From assembly GCF_032164335.1 (NCBI RefSeq), contig NZ_CP134152.1, forward strand, positions 4,526,001 through 4,590,000: 64,000 nucleotides of DNA. The letters run 5' to 3'. This document shows, piece by piece, positions 1 through 9,628 of the stretch. This DNA comes from Winslowiella toletana (GTDB lineage Bacteria > Pseudomonadota > Gammaproteobacteria > Enterobacterales > Enterobacteriaceae). A program made the position numbers and the translations under genes. Below the pieces are notes generated by a model. That model was not told the DNA's origin, did no database searches, and saw nothing but the letters and a program-made list of their open reading frames with translations. Positions within the stretch are counted from its first letter, which is position 1. Each line of letters opens with the position of its first letter.

Positions 1-703
1 CAGCGCGCAACAGCACCCGATGCAACTCACGGCTGGCTTTGACGTAACGCATTCCGGCACGAAAGGCACCGAAAAAATGTTCCTGCAATGCATCCTTTGG
101 CTTTTGTGGGCGCTTCCACCACAGTAAAGCAGCGAGAACAAATACATAGCTGAGAACATCGGCACCATACGCCGCCCAGGCCCCCAGTGCCGCCAGCAGT
201 ACTCCACCGGTCGCCGGGCCGATTGCCCGGGCAATATTAATACCCAGTGAGTTAAGCGCGACCGCATTTCGCAGCTGCTGGCGCGGCACCAGTTCCGGCA
301 CAATTGCCTGCCAGGCTGGCCCCATCAACGCGGCACCGATACCGCCGACAAAGGTCAGCGCAATCAGATAATCCACCGTCAGCAAATTATTATGCGATAG
401 CAGCAGCAGAGTGCCGCTGACGCTGGCCAGCAACAGCTGAACAAAAATCAGCAAGCGCCGCCGATCGAGTATATCGGACAGCACGCCAGCCGGGATCGCC
501 AGCAAAAAGATCGGTAACGTCGCCGCAGTCTGCATCAGCGCAACCGCCGCCGGATTCGACGACAGCCCGGTAACCAGCCATGAGCTGGCAACATCGCGCA
601 TAAAGCTACCGGTATTACCGAGAATGGTCGCCGCCCAGATAACCGCGAACAGACCTTGCTTCAGTGGAGCAAAGGCGCCCGTTGATGTTGTGTTCTGACT
701 CAT
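1..703 (-). CDS. MFS transporter (MFS_3/EntS-like exporter), partial
   Basis: About 234 N-terminal residues are visible; the gene runs off the left edge. The protein begins MSQNTTSTGAF and continues with a first membrane helix, the MRDVASSWLV segment, and several more hydrophobic helices separated by short basic loops (DRRR near residue 79). This pattern fits 12-helix major facilitator exporters of the MFS_3 type related to EntS. Such proteins sit in the inner membrane and usually export small molecules by proton antiport; no substrate can be read from the sequence. The ATG at 703 has a GAGGGAA ribosome site a few bases upstream. A 20-codon ORF precedes it on the same strand and a chloroperoxidase-type hydrolase is divergent, so the three probably share one control region. 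The family call is good; the subfamily is less sure. Confidence 0.8.
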   Translation of the reverse strand, partial: MSQNTTSTGAFAPLKQGLFAVIWAATILGNTGSFMRDVASSWLVTGLSSNPAAVALMQTAATLPIFLLAIPAGVLSDILDRRRLLIFVQLLLASVSGTLLLLSHNNLLTVDYLIALTFVGGIGAALMGPAWQAIVPELVPRQQLRNAVALNSLGINIARAIGPATGGVLLAALGAWAAYGADVLSYVFVLAALLWWKRPQKPKDALQEHFFGAFRAGMRYVKASRELHRVLLRA

Positions 704-732
704 GCTTGTTCCCTCGGATCGGAGTGTGCTGA

Positions 733-795
733 TTAAGCCTGACGTTGTGAGAATGAGTGAACCAGCGTGGAAGCATGCGGGTTGGATGTAGACAT
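733..795 (-). CDS. Small ORF (20 codons) upstream of the MFS gene, possible leader peptide
   Basis: On the minus strand ATG at 795 opens a 20-residue frame that starts MSTSNPHAST and ends at TAA (733-735), 29 bases before the MFS start. GAGAGGAA lies about eight bases upstream of this ATG, a much better ribosome site than chance would usually supply. A second in-frame ATG two codons earlier sits too close to that site. The peptide is polar, rich in Ser and His, with no signal or membrane segment. It could be a regulatory leader peptide, a decayed gene start or a spurious frame. It is listed because of the ribosome site and its position, not because of homology. Confidence 0.35.
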   Translation of the reverse strand: MSTSNPHASTLVHSFSQRQA

Positions 796-1072
796 GTTCA
801 TTTCCTCTCAGGATAGTGTTATCGGTTAGTGTTGTGCTGCTGGAGCTAACAATAAGAGAGGAACGTTTTCACAGATAGCGGAAAGAATTTGCCAACTTGT
901 TGAGTTTTTTTTGACAGGCTATAAAGCTAAAACTACATTAAAGTCAGTCAGATAGTTCGTTAAAAATCCTTCAACAGCTTGTCAAAAATTATGCCTTATC
1001 TTTCCCTCAAGGCAATTGCTAACGTTATGTCTGGCAAATACAACCGCACATACAGAATCTGAGGAAAACATC
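796..1072. promoter_or_regulatory. Divergent promoter region, MFS exporter / chloroperoxidase
   Basis: TTGACA (911-916) is followed after 17 bases by TACATT (934-939), a strong sigma-70 match reading toward the hydrolase. TTTTTGACAGGCT (908-920) is mirrored by AGCTTGTCAAAAA (974-986), giving a spaced inverted repeat; the right arm also supplies a TTGACA for the opposite direction. An unidentified regulator could bind these arms. GAGGAAAA at 1061 is the ribosome site of the hydrolase. Confidence 0.5.
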
Positions 1073-1894
1073 ATGAGCACATTTAACACGCAAGACGGAA
1101 CACAGATTTACTATAAGGACTGGGGCAAGGGCAAACCGGTGCTGTTCAGCCACGGCTGGCCGCTGGATGCTGATATGTGGGACAGCCAGTTAAACTTTCT
1201 CGCCGAACGCGGCTACCGCGTTATCGCCTTTGACCGTCGTGGCTTTGGCCGTTCCGAACAACCGTGGGAAGGTTACAACTACGACACCTTTGCCAGCGAT
1301 ATCAACGATCTGATTACTCTTCTCGATCTGCGGGATATTACGCTGGTCGGCTTTTCGATGGGCGGCGGTGATGTCACTCGCTATATTGGCCGTTACGGCA
1401 GCGAACGTATTGACTCGCTGGTGCTGCTGGGCGCGGTAACGCCGATTTTTGGTAAAACCAACGATCATCCTGAAGGTGTGGAAAAATCAGTCTTTGACGG
1501 CATCAAAAAGGGGCTGCGTGAAGATCGCGCCCAGTTTATTAAGGACTTTGCTACGCCATTCTACGGCACTAATCAGGGAATGACCGTCTCTGACGGCGTA
1601 CTGGCGCAAACGCTGAATATTGCTTTGCTGGCATCGCTAAAAGGCACCATTGATTGTGTAACGGCATTTTCGGAAACAGATTTCCGCGCTGATATAGCAA
1701 AGGTGGGTGTGCCGACGCTGGTGATTCACGGCAGTAATGACCAGGTCGTGCCCTTTGAAGCCACCGGCAAACTGGCGGCGGAAATGATCGCTGGCTCGCA
1801 GCTGAAAGTGTACGACAATGCACCACACGGCTTCGCGGTGACGCATCAGCAACAGTTGAATGACGATCTGCTGGCGTTTTTGCAAAGCCTTTGA
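1073..1894 (+). CDS. Alpha/beta hydrolase, non-heme chloroperoxidase family
   Basis: The 273-residue protein has the family's usual length. The nucleophile elbow GFSMGGG holds the catalytic Ser, the Asp lies in HGSNDQVVPF, and the His in APHGFAVTH near the end. The oxyanion region SHGWPLDADMW and the GRSEQPW segment are typical of cofactor-free haloperoxidases (CPO-F/CPO-L group), which hydrolyse esters and make peracids in vitro; the natural substrate is generally unknown. I chose the ATG at 1073 because GAGGAAAA precedes it and MSTFNTQDG matches family N-termini; an upstream in-frame start would add 19 residues of unlike character. It is transcribed away from the MFS exporter, and a bidirectional terminator separates it from gdhA. 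Confidence 0.85.
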   Translation: MSTFNTQDGTQIYYKDWGKGKPVLFSHGWPLDADMWDSQLNFLAERGYRVIAFDRRGFGRSEQPWEGYNYDTFASDINDLITLLDLRDITLVGFSMGGGDVTRYIGRYGSERIDSLVLLGAVTPIFGKTNDHPEGVEKSVFDGIKKGLREDRAQFIKDFATPFYGTNQGMTVSDGVLAQTLNIALLASLKGTIDCVTAFSETDFRADIAKVGVPTLVIHGSNDQVVPFEATGKLAAEMIAGSQLKVYDNAPHGFAVTHQQQLNDDLLAFLQSL

Positions 1895-1912
1895 TAGTGA
1901 AAACTGGCATTT

Positions 1913-1940
1913 AAAAAAGCCCCTTTGCAGGGGCTTTTGT
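1913..1940. terminator. Bidirectional terminator between hydrolase and gdhA
   Basis: The arms GCCCC and GGGGC enclose TTTGCA and are flanked by A6 on the left and T4 on the right, so the hairpin can end both convergent transcripts. Confidence 0.75.
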
Positions 1941-1957
1941 CTTTCTGGTTGGCGAGG

Positions 1958-3301
1958 TTACAACACGCCCTGCGCCAGCATCGCATCAGCGACTTTAACA
2001 AAGCCGGCAATATTCGCGCCATGCACATAGTGAGTCTGCTTACCTTCCCCACCGTGCTCCACACAAGCGTGATGAATATCCAGCATAATGTGTTGCAGAC
2101 GGATATCGACTTTCTCCGCTTTCCAGCTGATTCGCGCGGCATTCTGCGCCATCTCAAGCCCGGATGTCGCCACACCTCCGGCATTTGCCGCTTTGCCCGG
2201 CGCAAACAGCACGCCGGCATCGAGAAACGCGTCGGTCGCCTGAATTGTGGTTGGCATATTGGCCCCTTCTGCCACCGCTTTAACACCATTAGCGATCAGC
2301 TGACGCGCAGCAGGCAGATCCAGCTCATTCTGCGTGGCACAAGGCAGCGCGATATCAACCGATACGCTCCACGGCTGCTGCCCCGCCAGATACACCAGCT
2401 GGCGCTCGCGGGCATAATCTTCAATGCTACCGTAACGCTGATTTTTAATCTCAGCCAGAAGCGCCAGTTTTTCCGGCGTAAAGCCCTCTTCGTCAACTAC
2501 CGTGCCGCGCGAATCAGAGGCCGTAATCACTCTGGCACCTAACGCCATGGCTTTTTCGATGGCGAATTGCGCCACATTGCCAGAGCCGGAAACCGCAACT
2601 TTACTGCCTTCAAAACCTAAGCCGTGGCGTTTTAACATCGCATCAGTGAAATAAACTAAGCCGTAGCCAGTGGCTTCGGGACGTATCAGACTGCCGCCAA
2701 ACGATAATCCTTTCCCGGTAAACACGCAGGCGGTGTTGTTGGACAGTTTTTTCATCATTCCGGCCATGTAGGCCACTTCACGACCACCGACGCCAATATC
2801 ACCAGCCGGCACATCGGTATCCGGGCCAAGATGACGGTACAACTCGGTCATCAGCGCCTGACAAAAGCGCATCACTTCGCCCTGACTTTTTCCTTTCGGA
2901 TTGAAATCAGAACCGCCTTTACCGCCGCCCATTGGTAGCGTAGTCAGCGCATTTTTTAAGGTTTGCTCAAAGCCGAGGAATTTAAGAATTGATAAGTTGA
3001 CCGACGGATGAAAACGCATCCCGCCTTTAAACGGCCCGATAGCGGAACTGAACTGCACGCGCCATGCACGATTCACCTGCACCTGATTTTTATCATCAGT
3101 CCATGCCACGCGAAACTGGATCACACGTTCTGGCTCGACCAGCCGCTCTAACAGGCCCTGCTGCTGATAATGTGGATTCTGCTCAATAAAAGGCCACAAT
3201 GAAGTAAACACTTCACGCACTGCCTGCAGGTATTCAGGCTGGTGCGGGTCACGCTGTTGTACAGAGTTTAAGAACGACTCCAGAGAGTTAAAACCTTCCA
3301 T
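1958..3301 (-). CDS. gdhA: NADP-specific glutamate dehydrogenase
   Basis: This enzyme makes glutamate from 2-oxoglutarate, ammonia and NADPH in the cytoplasm and is the high-ammonia assimilation route. The 447 residues equal E. coli GdhA in length. PMGGGKGGSDF carries the catalytic-site lysine, PAGDIGVGGRE the substrate Asp, and VSGSGNVAQFA the dinucleotide fold. The ATG at 3301 (MEGFNSLESFLN) follows AAGGAAG and aligns with the E. coli start; an upstream extension would add about 60 residues of no known similarity. E. coli does not have gdhA beside ssb, so its position here differs from that reference. Confidence 0.96.
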   Translation of the reverse strand: MEGFNSLESFLNSVQQRDPHQPEYLQAVREVFTSLWPFIEQNPHYQQQGLLERLVEPERVIQFRVAWTDDKNQVQVNRAWRVQFSSAIGPFKGGMRFHPSVNLSILKFLGFEQTLKNALTTLPMGGGKGGSDFNPKGKSQGEVMRFCQALMTELYRHLGPDTDVPAGDIGVGGREVAYMAGMMKKLSNNTACVFTGKGLSFGGSLIRPEATGYGLVYFTDAMLKRHGLGFEGSKVAVSGSGNVAQFAIEKAMALGARVITASDSRGTVVDEEGFTPEKLALLAEIKNQRYGSIEDYARERQLVYLAGQQPWSVSVDIALPCATQNELDLPAARQLIANGVKAVAEGANMPTTIQATDAFLDAGVLFAPGKAANAGGVATSGLEMAQNAARISWKAEKVDIRLQHIMLDIHHACVEHGGEGKQTHYVHGANIAGFVKVADAMLAQGVL

Positions 3302-3716
3302 TACATCTTCCTTATGCCGGATTAGCTTTCCCCGAAAATGATTTAATAATTTTTTCGAATAATAACGGGGGGGATATTGTGCATTACCGACTATAACATC
3401 GGTGTTTGCCGGCACAACAAAAAACATAGCCTGAAGATAGTAAGGGTTAACAGGCTCCCTGCGGAACCAACGATATTCACTTTGCAACCGGATGTCTGTA
3501 TCACTGCCAAATGAGTCTTTGATTAAATAATAATAAACATCGACATTACAAAGCGTTATCAGAATCGTTTCATTTTAGAAAACATCAGTTTACTGTTACT
3601 GATTAATATCAGACTGATGCTTCCCGTATAGCTGATTAATGCTTAAACCGTCCCGGCATTGATAATAAAATATAATATTGTCAGGCTGATGCACCTGCCT
3701 GACTAATAATCTGGAT
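3302..3716. other. gdhA upstream region, AT-rich, no gene seen
   Basis: This 415-base stretch between gdhA and ssb holds the gdhA promoter region, read on the minus strand. It has several TAAT/AATA-rich patches that could serve as -10 elements, but no single promoter stands out. No convincing ORF with a ribosome site was found. Confidence 0.5.
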
Positions 3717-3745
3717 ACAAAAAACCCCACATAGTGGGGTTTTCT
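3717..3745 (-). terminator. Rho-independent terminator after ssb
   Basis: AACCCCAC / GTGGGGTT arms with a three-base loop are followed, on the minus strand, by a run of T. It lies about 30 bases beyond the ssb stop. Confidence 0.8.
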
Positions 3746-3775
3746 GGATTATTGATTAACGCAATTCGCTCATTA

Positions 3776-4324
3776 TCAGAACGGAATATCGTCATCAAAA
3801 TCCATTGGTGGTTCATTATTATTGGCTGGCGCGTTGTTCTGCTGCTGCGGGCGAGATTGCGCGCCGCCGCTGAACTGGTTGTTATTACCGCCCTGCGCTG
3901 CCTGGGGCTGTTGAGGCTGGCCCCAACCATTGTTGTTGCCCTGGCCGCCACCGGCTGGTGCGCCGCCGCCCTGACCACGGCCACCCAGCATCTGCATGGT
4001 GCCGCCAACGTTTACTACCACTTCAGTAGTGTATTTTTCCACGCCAGCCTGGTCAGTCCATTTACGCGTCTGCAGTGCACCTTCGATATACACCTGAGAG
4101 CCTTTACGCAGGTATTCGCCCGCAACTTCAGCCAGCTTGCCAAACAGCACAACACGGTGCCATTCAGTCTTCTCTTTGGTTTCGCCGGTCTGCTTGTCAC
4201 GCCAGCTTTCAGACGTGGCCAGGGTAATGTTGGCAACCGCACCACCATTCGGCATGTAACGGACTTCCGGATCCTGACCCAGATTTCCGACAAGAATCAC
4301 TTTGTTAACGCCTCTGCTGGCCAT
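3776..4324 (-). CDS. ssb: Single-stranded DNA-binding protein
   Basis: SSB coats single-stranded DNA during replication, repair and recombination and recruits partners through its tail. The 182-residue protein has the N-terminal OB fold (about 1-112, with [17 protein letters not shown] and [12 protein letters not shown]), a Gly/Gln/Asn-rich disordered linker, and the conserved acidic tip MDFDDDIPF. Lengths in Enterobacterales are about 175-185. It is divergent from uvrA, as in E. coli, with an SOS box between the two genes. Confidence 0.97.
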   Translation of the reverse strand: MASRGVNKVILVGNLGQDPEVRYMPNGGAVANITLATSESWRDKQTGETKEKTEWHRVVLFGKLAEVAGEYLRKGSQVYIEGALQTRKWTDQAGVEKYTTEVVVNVGGTMQMLGGRGQGGGAPAGGGQGNNNGWGQPQQPQAAQGGNNNQFSGGAQSRPQQQNNAPANNNEPPMDFDDDIPF

Positions 4325-4450
4325 GTTGGTGTCTCCGATGAATATTCAGTTAAGTCTAAACCCTAAATTCTAACATGGCATCCTGCCAGTTCCTACTTTC
4401 AGATCAACCTCGAAAAAAGCCTCGGCGCGTTACCGCTTTGCAAATAAACA

Positions 4451-4466
4451 CTGGATATCCATTCAG
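4451..4466. promoter_or_regulatory. LexA (SOS) box between ssb and uvrA
   Basis: CTGGATATCCATTCAG sits where E. coli uvrA has CTGTATATTCATTCAG, with the same flanking CATTCAGG and TTTGTGTCATAATTA elements. The right half keeps CAG, but the left half reads CTGG rather than CTGT, so binding may be weaker. It should control uvrA and possibly ssb. Confidence 0.75.
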
Positions 4467-4565
4467 GTTTTTTTGTGTCATAATTAGACGTTTGGTTCTG
4501 GCTGTGCCGCGCCTGACTTTGAAGGATACCGGCACAGTGAGTCTGCGTTAATCCGGGAAATGTGC

Positions 4566-7394
4566 ATGGATAAGATTGAAGTCCGGGGTGCCCGCACCCA
4601 CAATTTGAAAAACATCAACCTGACCATCCCTCGCGACAAACTGATCGTTGTCACCGGCCTGTCAGGTTCCGGTAAATCCTCGCTGGCGTTTGATACGCTG
4701 TACGCTGAGGGTCAACGTCGCTATGTGGAATCCCTTTCCGCCTATGCACGTCAGTTTCTCTCCTTGATGGAGAAGCCGGATGTCGATCATATCGAAGGCT
4801 TGTCGCCGGCGATTTCGATTGAGCAGAAATCGACCTCCCATAACCCGCGATCCACCGTCGGGACTATCACTGAAATTCACGATTACCTGCGCCTGCTGTT
4901 TGCCCGCGTAGGTGAACCGCGCTGCCCCGATCACGACGTGCCGCTGGCGGCGCAAACCGTCAGCCAGATGGTGGATAATGTGCTGGCGCAGCCGGAAGGC
5001 ACGCGGCTAATGCTGCTGGCGCCGGTAGTGCAGGATCGTAAAGGTGAGCACACCAAGACGCTGGAAAACCTGGCGTCTCAGGGCTATATCCGCGCGCGTA
5101 TCGACGGCGAAGTCTGCGATCTGTCCGATCCACCTAAGCTGGAGCTGCAAAAGAAACATACCATTGAAGTGGTAGTTGACCGCTTTAAAGTGCGTGAAGA
5201 CTTGTCCCAGCGCCTGGCCGAATCGTTTGAAACCGCACTGGAGTTATCCGGCGGAACCGCGATCGTCGCCGATATGGACGATACCAGTAAAGAAGAATTG
5301 CTGTTCTCGGCTAACTTTGCCTGCCCGATTTGCGGCTACAGCATGAGCGAGCTGGAACCCCGCCTGTTCTCATTTAACAACCCGGCTGGGGCTTGTCCAA
5401 CCTGTGATGGTCTGGGCGTGCAGCAATACTTCGATCCGGACCGCGTAGTGCAAAATCCTGAGCTGTCGCTGGCTGGCGGTGCAATCCGCGGCTGGGATCG
5501 CCGTAACTTCTATTATTTCCAGATGTTGCGCTCACTGGCGGAACACCTCGATTTTGATATCGAAGCACCGTTCAACCAGCTGGAAGAGAAAGCGCGTAAA
5601 GTGATTCTTTACGGCTCCGGTAAAGAAAACATCGAATTTAAGTATATCAACGATCGCGGTGATACTTCGGTGCGCCGTCATCCGTTTGAAGGCGTGCTGC
5701 ACAATATGGAGCGCCGCTACAAAGAGACCGAATCTGCTGCGGTACGCGAGGATCTGGCCAAGTTTATCAGCAACCGCGCCTGTGCCAGCTGTGAAGGCAC
5801 CCGCTTGCGTCGCGAAGCACGCCATGTGTTTGTGGAAAACACCACCCTGCCGACCATCTCAGATATGAGCATTGGTCATGCGATGGAGTTTTTCCAGAAC
5901 ATGAAACTCAGCGGTCAGCGCGCAAAAATCGCCGAAAAGGTGTTGAAAGAGATTGGCGATCGCCTGAAATTCCTGGTTAACGTCGGTCTGAATTATCTGT
6001 CGATGTCGCGCTCAGCGGAGACGCTGTCCGGTGGTGAAGCACAGCGTATCCGTCTGGCCAGCCAAATTGGTGCCGGACTGGTTGGCGTGATGTACGTGCT
6101 GGATGAGCCATCCATTGGTCTGCATCAGCGCGATAATGAACGCCTGCTGGAAACGCTGATTCACCTGCGTAATCTTGGTAATACCGTGATTGTGGTGGAG
6201 CATGATGAAGACGCGATCCGCGCTGCCGACCACGTGATCGATATCGGTCCGGGTGCCGGGGTGCACGGCGGTCAAATCGTGGCTGAAGGCACGGTCGACG
6301 ATATTATGGCGAAGGAAGATTCGCTTACCGGTCAGTTCCTGAGTGGCAAACGCGAAATTGCGATTCCTCAGCAGCGCGTGCAGGCCGACCCAACTAAAGT
6401 GCTGAAATTGGTCGGCGCGCGTGGTAACAACCTGAAGGATGTGACCCTGACGCTGCCGGTCGGCCTGTTCAGCTGTATTACCGGCGTTTCCGGCTCCGGT
6501 AAATCGACGCTGATTAACGATACGCTGTTCCCGATTGCCCAGCGCCAGCTTAATGGTGCCACTATTGCCGAACCTGCACCGTATCGCGAAGTCAGCGGAA
6601 TGGAAAATTTCGACAAGGTGATCGATATCGATCAAAGCCCGATTGGACGCACACCGCGCTCTAACCCGGCGACCTATACCGGTATCTTTACTCCGGTGCG
6701 CGAACTGTTTGCCGGCGTGCCGGAAGCGCGTGCACGTGGCTACAATCCGGGGCGTTTTAGTTTTAACGTGCGTGGCGGCCGCTGTGAAGCTTGTCAGGGC
6801 GACGGTGTAATCAAGGTAGAAATGCACTTCCTGCCAGATATTTATGTCCCTTGTGACCAGTGTAAAGGCAAGCGCTATAACCGCGAGACGCTGGAGATAA
6901 AATACAAGGGCAAAAACATCCATGAAGTGCTGGAAATGACCATTGAAGAAGCTCGTGAGTTCTTCGATGCGGTGCCAGCGCTGGCACGTAAGCTGCAAAC
7001 GCTGATCGATGTTGGCCTGTCGTATATTCGTCTTGGTCAGTCGGCTACCACGCTGTCCGGTGGTGAGGCGCAGCGTGTGAAGCTGGCGCGCGAGCTGTCG
7101 AAACGCGGTACCGGTCAGACGCTGTACATCCTTGACGAACCAACCACTGGCCTGCACTTTGCAGATATCCAGCAGTTACTGGAAGTGCTGCATCAGCTGC
7201 GTGACCAGGGTAATACCATCGTGGTTATCGAACACAATCTTGATGTGATTAAAACCGCTGACTGGATTGTTGACCTCGGCCCGGAAGGCGGTAGCGGCGG
7301 CGGGGAAATCCTCGTTTCCGGTACACCGGAAACTGTTGCCAAATGTGAGAAATCCCATACCGCGCGCTTCCTGAAGCCGCTGTTAAAAATGTAA
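4566..7394 (+). CDS. uvrA: Excinuclease ABC subunit A
   Basis: UvrA dimers find bulky DNA lesions and load UvrB to begin nucleotide excision repair. The 942-residue protein has two ABC ATPase modules. The first Walker A is GLSGSGKSS (residues 31-39) and the second is GVSGSGKST (about 640). LSGGEAQR signatures occur in both halves, and zinc-binding CxxC pairs are seen in [16 protein letters not shown] and [22 protein letters not shown] matches the E. coli N-terminus, so I chose the ATG at 4566 over one two codons upstream; GGGAA precedes it. The SOS box at 4451 indicates induction by DNA damage. Confidence 0.97.
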   Translation: MDKIEVRGARTHNLKNINLTIPRDKLIVVTGLSGSGKSSLAFDTLYAEGQRRYVESLSAYARQFLSLMEKPDVDHIEGLSPAISIEQKSTSHNPRSTVGTITEIHDYLRLLFARVGEPRCPDHDVPLAAQTVSQMVDNVLAQPEGTRLMLLAPVVQDRKGEHTKTLENLASQGYIRARIDGEVCDLSDPPKLELQKKHTIEVVVDRFKVREDLSQRLAESFETALELSGGTAIVADMDDTSKEELLFSANFACPICGYSMSELEPRLFSFNNPAGACPTCDGLGVQQYFDPDRVVQNPELSLAGGAIRGWDRRNFYYFQMLRSLAEHLDFDIEAPFNQLEEKARKVILYGSGKENIEFKYINDRGDTSVRRHPFEGVLHNMERRYKETESAAVREDLAKFISNRACASCEGTRLRREARHVFVENTTLPTISDMSIGHAMEFFQNMKLSGQRAKIAEKVLKEIGDRLKFLVNVGLNYLSMSRSAETLSGGEAQRIRLASQIGAGLVGVMYVLDEPSIGLHQRDNERLLETLIHLRNLGNTVIVVEHDEDAIRAADHVIDIGPGAGVHGGQIVAEGTVDDIMAKEDSLTGQFLSGKREIAIPQQRVQADPTKVLKLVGARGNNLKDVTLTLPVGLFSCITGVSGSGKSTLINDTLFPIAQRQLNGATIAEPAPYREVSGMENFDKVIDIDQSPIGRTPRSNPATYTGIFTPVRELFAGVPEARARGYNPGRFSFNVRGGRCEACQGDGVIKVEMHFLPDIYVPCDQCKGKRYNRETLEIKYKGKNIHEVLEMTIEEAREFFDAVPALARKLQTLIDVGLSYIRLGQSATTLSGGEAQRVKLARELSKRGTGQTLYILDEPTTGLHFADIQQLLEVLHQLRDQGNTIVVIEHNLDVIKTADWIVDLGPEGGSGGGEILVSGTPETVAKCEKSHTARFLKPLLKM

Positions 7395-7626
7395 AACTGT
7401 TCGGGGCCGGTCACTACTGGCCCCTGCTTTATCTCTTCTTTTCTCATCAGCCAGCCACTGCTCATTTCGTCAGAATCTCGTAGAATCAGGCAAGATTTCG
7501 ACACATTCAGGCATACCCGCGATGCCGCTCACTGACTAAGCTTAATGCTCTGATATTTTCTGCTGCTACCGTTACGCAGCAATCATTTTCCTTCATGACA
7601 CAACATCAACTTAATCTGGAGACACC

Positions 7627-8691
7627 ATGAATATTACGCACGCCTGGGCTGCTCAGGACGCGAAATCTAAGCTGGCCCCCTTCGATTACCAGCCGCGTGA
7701 ACTTCGTGAACATGATGTGCAAATTGAAGTGCTGTTTTGTGGCGTCTGCCACTCGGATCTTCATCAGGCCCGCAATGAGTGGAATAACACCATCTTTCCA
7801 GTGGTGCCAGGGCATGAAATTGTCGGACGCGTCACCGCGGTCGGTGGCCACAGCCACAAATATAAAGTCGGCGATCTGGTCGGCGTCGGCTGTATGGTCG
7901 ATTCCTGTCGCACCTGCTCCAGCTGTGAAGAGGGTTTAGAGCAGTATTGTGAAAATGGCTTTGTGGGCACCTACAACGGTGAAGACCGTCAGACTGGCGA
8001 TATCACCTACGGTGGCTATTCAACTCAGGTAGTCGTGCATGAAGACTTCGTGCTGCGCGTACCGGAAAACCTGGATCCGGCCGGTGCCGCACCGCTGCTG
8101 TGCGCCGGCATTACCACTTACTCACCGTTGAGTCACTGGGGCGCAGGCCCGGGCAAAAAAGTCGGTATTGTCGGACTGGGTGGGCTGGGGCATATGGGGG
8201 TGAAAATCGCCCATGCGATGGGCGCACATGTAGTGCTGTTTACCACCTCTGAATCAAAAGTCGCAGACGGTAAACGCCTCGGCGCAGATGAAGTGGTGAT
8301 TTCCAAAGATCCTGAGCAGATGGCGCAGCACGCCAACAGTTTTGATCTAATTATCAATACGGTTGCCGCGCAGCACGATCTTAACCCGTTTATTACCCTG
8401 CTGCGTCGCGACGGCAATATGACGCTGGTCGGCGCACCTGAACACGACCATCCATCACCGCAAGTGTTTAATCTGATCTTCAAACGCCGCAGTATTGCCG
8501 GTTCACTGATCGGTGGCATCGCTGAGACCCAGGAAATGCTGGATTTCTGCGGTAAGCACAATATCGTTTCTGATATCGAAATGATTAAGATGAACCAAAT
8601 CAACGAAGCTTACGAGCGCATGCTGAAAAGCGATGTGAAGTACCGTTTCGTGATTGATATCGATACCTTACGCAACGAAGCAACCGCGTAA
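7627..8691 (+). CDS. Zinc-dependent NAD(P) alcohol dehydrogenase, YahK/CAD-like
   Basis: The 354-residue protein is a medium-chain dehydrogenase of the YahK / cinnamyl-alcohol-dehydrogenase-like group, which reduces aldehydes with NADPH. GVCHSDLH and GHEIVGRV supply catalytic zinc ligands. CRTCSSCEEGLEQYC has the four-cysteine structural zinc pattern, and GLGGLGHMGVKIA is the Rossmann motif. The ATG at 7627 follows CTGGAGAC. It stands alone between uvrA and the yjbR-yjbQ pair, a position where E. coli has no such gene. The natural substrate cannot be told from sequence. Confidence 0.9.
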   Translation: MNITHAWAAQDAKSKLAPFDYQPRELREHDVQIEVLFCGVCHSDLHQARNEWNNTIFPVVPGHEIVGRVTAVGGHSHKYKVGDLVGVGCMVDSCRTCSSCEEGLEQYCENGFVGTYNGEDRQTGDITYGGYSTQVVVHEDFVLRVPENLDPAGAAPLLCAGITTYSPLSHWGAGPGKKVGIVGLGGLGHMGVKIAHAMGAHVVLFTTSESKVADGKRLGADEVVISKDPEQMAQHANSFDLIINTVAAQHDLNPFITLLRRDGNMTLVGAPEHDHPSPQVFNLIFKRRSIAGSLIGGIAETQEMLDFCGKHNIVSDIEMIKMNQINEAYERMLKSDVKYRFVIDIDTLRNEATA

Positions 8692-8724
8692 TATCTCGCA
8701 GCCGGTCACGCCAGTGATCGGCTG

Positions 8725-9072
8725 TTATCCACCGCGATTGCCGCCCGCCGCCCGGGTGTTAACCGCCTGCTGTAGCGAGGCGTCCACCAGATAGTAGATC
8801 TGCGAATCTTTCAGCGATCCATCAAGAAATACCGTGCTCCAGTGTGATTTATTCAGATGTTCGCTGGGTGAGACATCCTGATGTTCTTCGCGTAACAGCT
8901 CGGTCAGCGCAGGCGAAGCCTTAAGCGACACCGCCGGTCGCCCCTGAACTTCATGCACCATCGCAAACAGCACATCATCAACTTTAATCTGCGTGGCTTT
9001 CCAGTCACTGTGGACACTCTGTTCCGCACCGGGTTTATCCATGCAGTAAGAAAGCAGATCCGAAGTGTTCAT
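8725..9072 (-). CDS. yjbR: MmcQ/YjbR family protein
   Basis: This 115-residue protein belongs to the MmcQ/YjbR (CyaY-fold, double-wing) family of uncertain function, sometimes called DNA-binding-like. MNTSDLLSYCMDKPGAEQSV and the HLNKSHWSTVFLDGSL segment are typical. The ATG at 9072 gives the family's length; a longer frame upstream would overlap yjbQ and has no matching sequence. It follows yjbQ by two bases, so the two form an operon, as their E. coli homologues are neighbours near uvrA. Confidence 0.87.
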   Translation of the reverse strand: MNTSDLLSYCMDKPGAEQSVHSDWKATQIKVDDVLFAMVHEVQGRPAVSLKASPALTELLREEHQDVSPSEHLNKSHWSTVFLDGSLKDSQIYYLVDASLQQAVNTRAAGGNRGG

Positions 9073-9074
9073 TA

Positions 9075-9491
9075 TTATTCCCCTTGAAGGGTGGCAATAA
9101 TCTGACGCGCACCGCCATGAACGCGATGCTCTCCGAGCCAGATTCCCTGCCACGTGCCGAGAACCAGACGCCCACGATTAACCGGCAACACCAGCGAAGT
9201 GCCTAACAGCGACGACTTGATATGAGCTGGCATATCATCAGCGCCTTCATAGTCGTGTTGGTAAGGCGCATTTTCAGGAACATGACGTAAAAAGTGCTGT
9301 TCCATGTCGCTACGCACCGTGGGGTCACAATTTTCATTTAGCGTCAGCGAGGCTGAAGTATGCTGCAAGAGCAGATGAAGCAGGCCGATTTGCACGTCTT
9401 TCAGGCGACGAAGCTCACCGACAATCTCTTCGGTTACCAGATGAAATCCTCGCGACTTTTCACCGAGGGTAAGGGTCTGCTGATACCACAT
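9075..9491 (-). CDS. yjbQ: YjbQ/UPF0047 family (secondary thiamine-phosphate synthase)
   Basis: The 138 residues match the YjbQ family in length. Family hallmarks are visible: [14 protein letters not shown] in the middle and [20 protein letters not shown] near the end, including conserved His, Asn and Glu residues. E. coli YjbQ has been linked to weak thiamine-phosphate synthase activity; its main role is unsettled. It is the first gene of a two-gene operon with yjbR. Confidence 0.9.
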   Translation of the reverse strand: MWYQQTLTLGEKSRGFHLVTEEIVGELRRLKDVQIGLLHLLLQHTSASLTLNENCDPTVRSDMEQHFLRHVPENAPYQHDYEGADDMPAHIKSSLLGTSLVLPVNRGRLVLGTWQGIWLGEHRVHGGARQIIATLQGE

Positions 9492-9571
9492 TTCAAAATT
9501 CCTTGGCTGAATAACTCTGGTTAAGTGTGCAGCATGTCGACCAAAGGTAAACCCCTCTCCGGTAAATAGCG

Positions 9572-9607
9572 AAAAAAAAAAGCAGCGGGCGTGGCCGGCT
9601 GCTTTTC
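9572..9607 (-). terminator. Rho-independent terminator after tyrB
   Basis: Minus-strand arms AGCAGC and GCTGCT bracket a GC-rich middle and are followed by ten T residues, just beyond the tyrB stop. Confidence 0.85.
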
Positions 9608-9628
9608 TGTTGCGTCAATACTGAGGTG

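Noticed and set aside
6012-7157. Long minus-strand frame inside uvrA (381 codons)
   Set aside because: It lies wholly opposite uvrA, has no ribosome site, and its composition is that expected from an antisense shadow.
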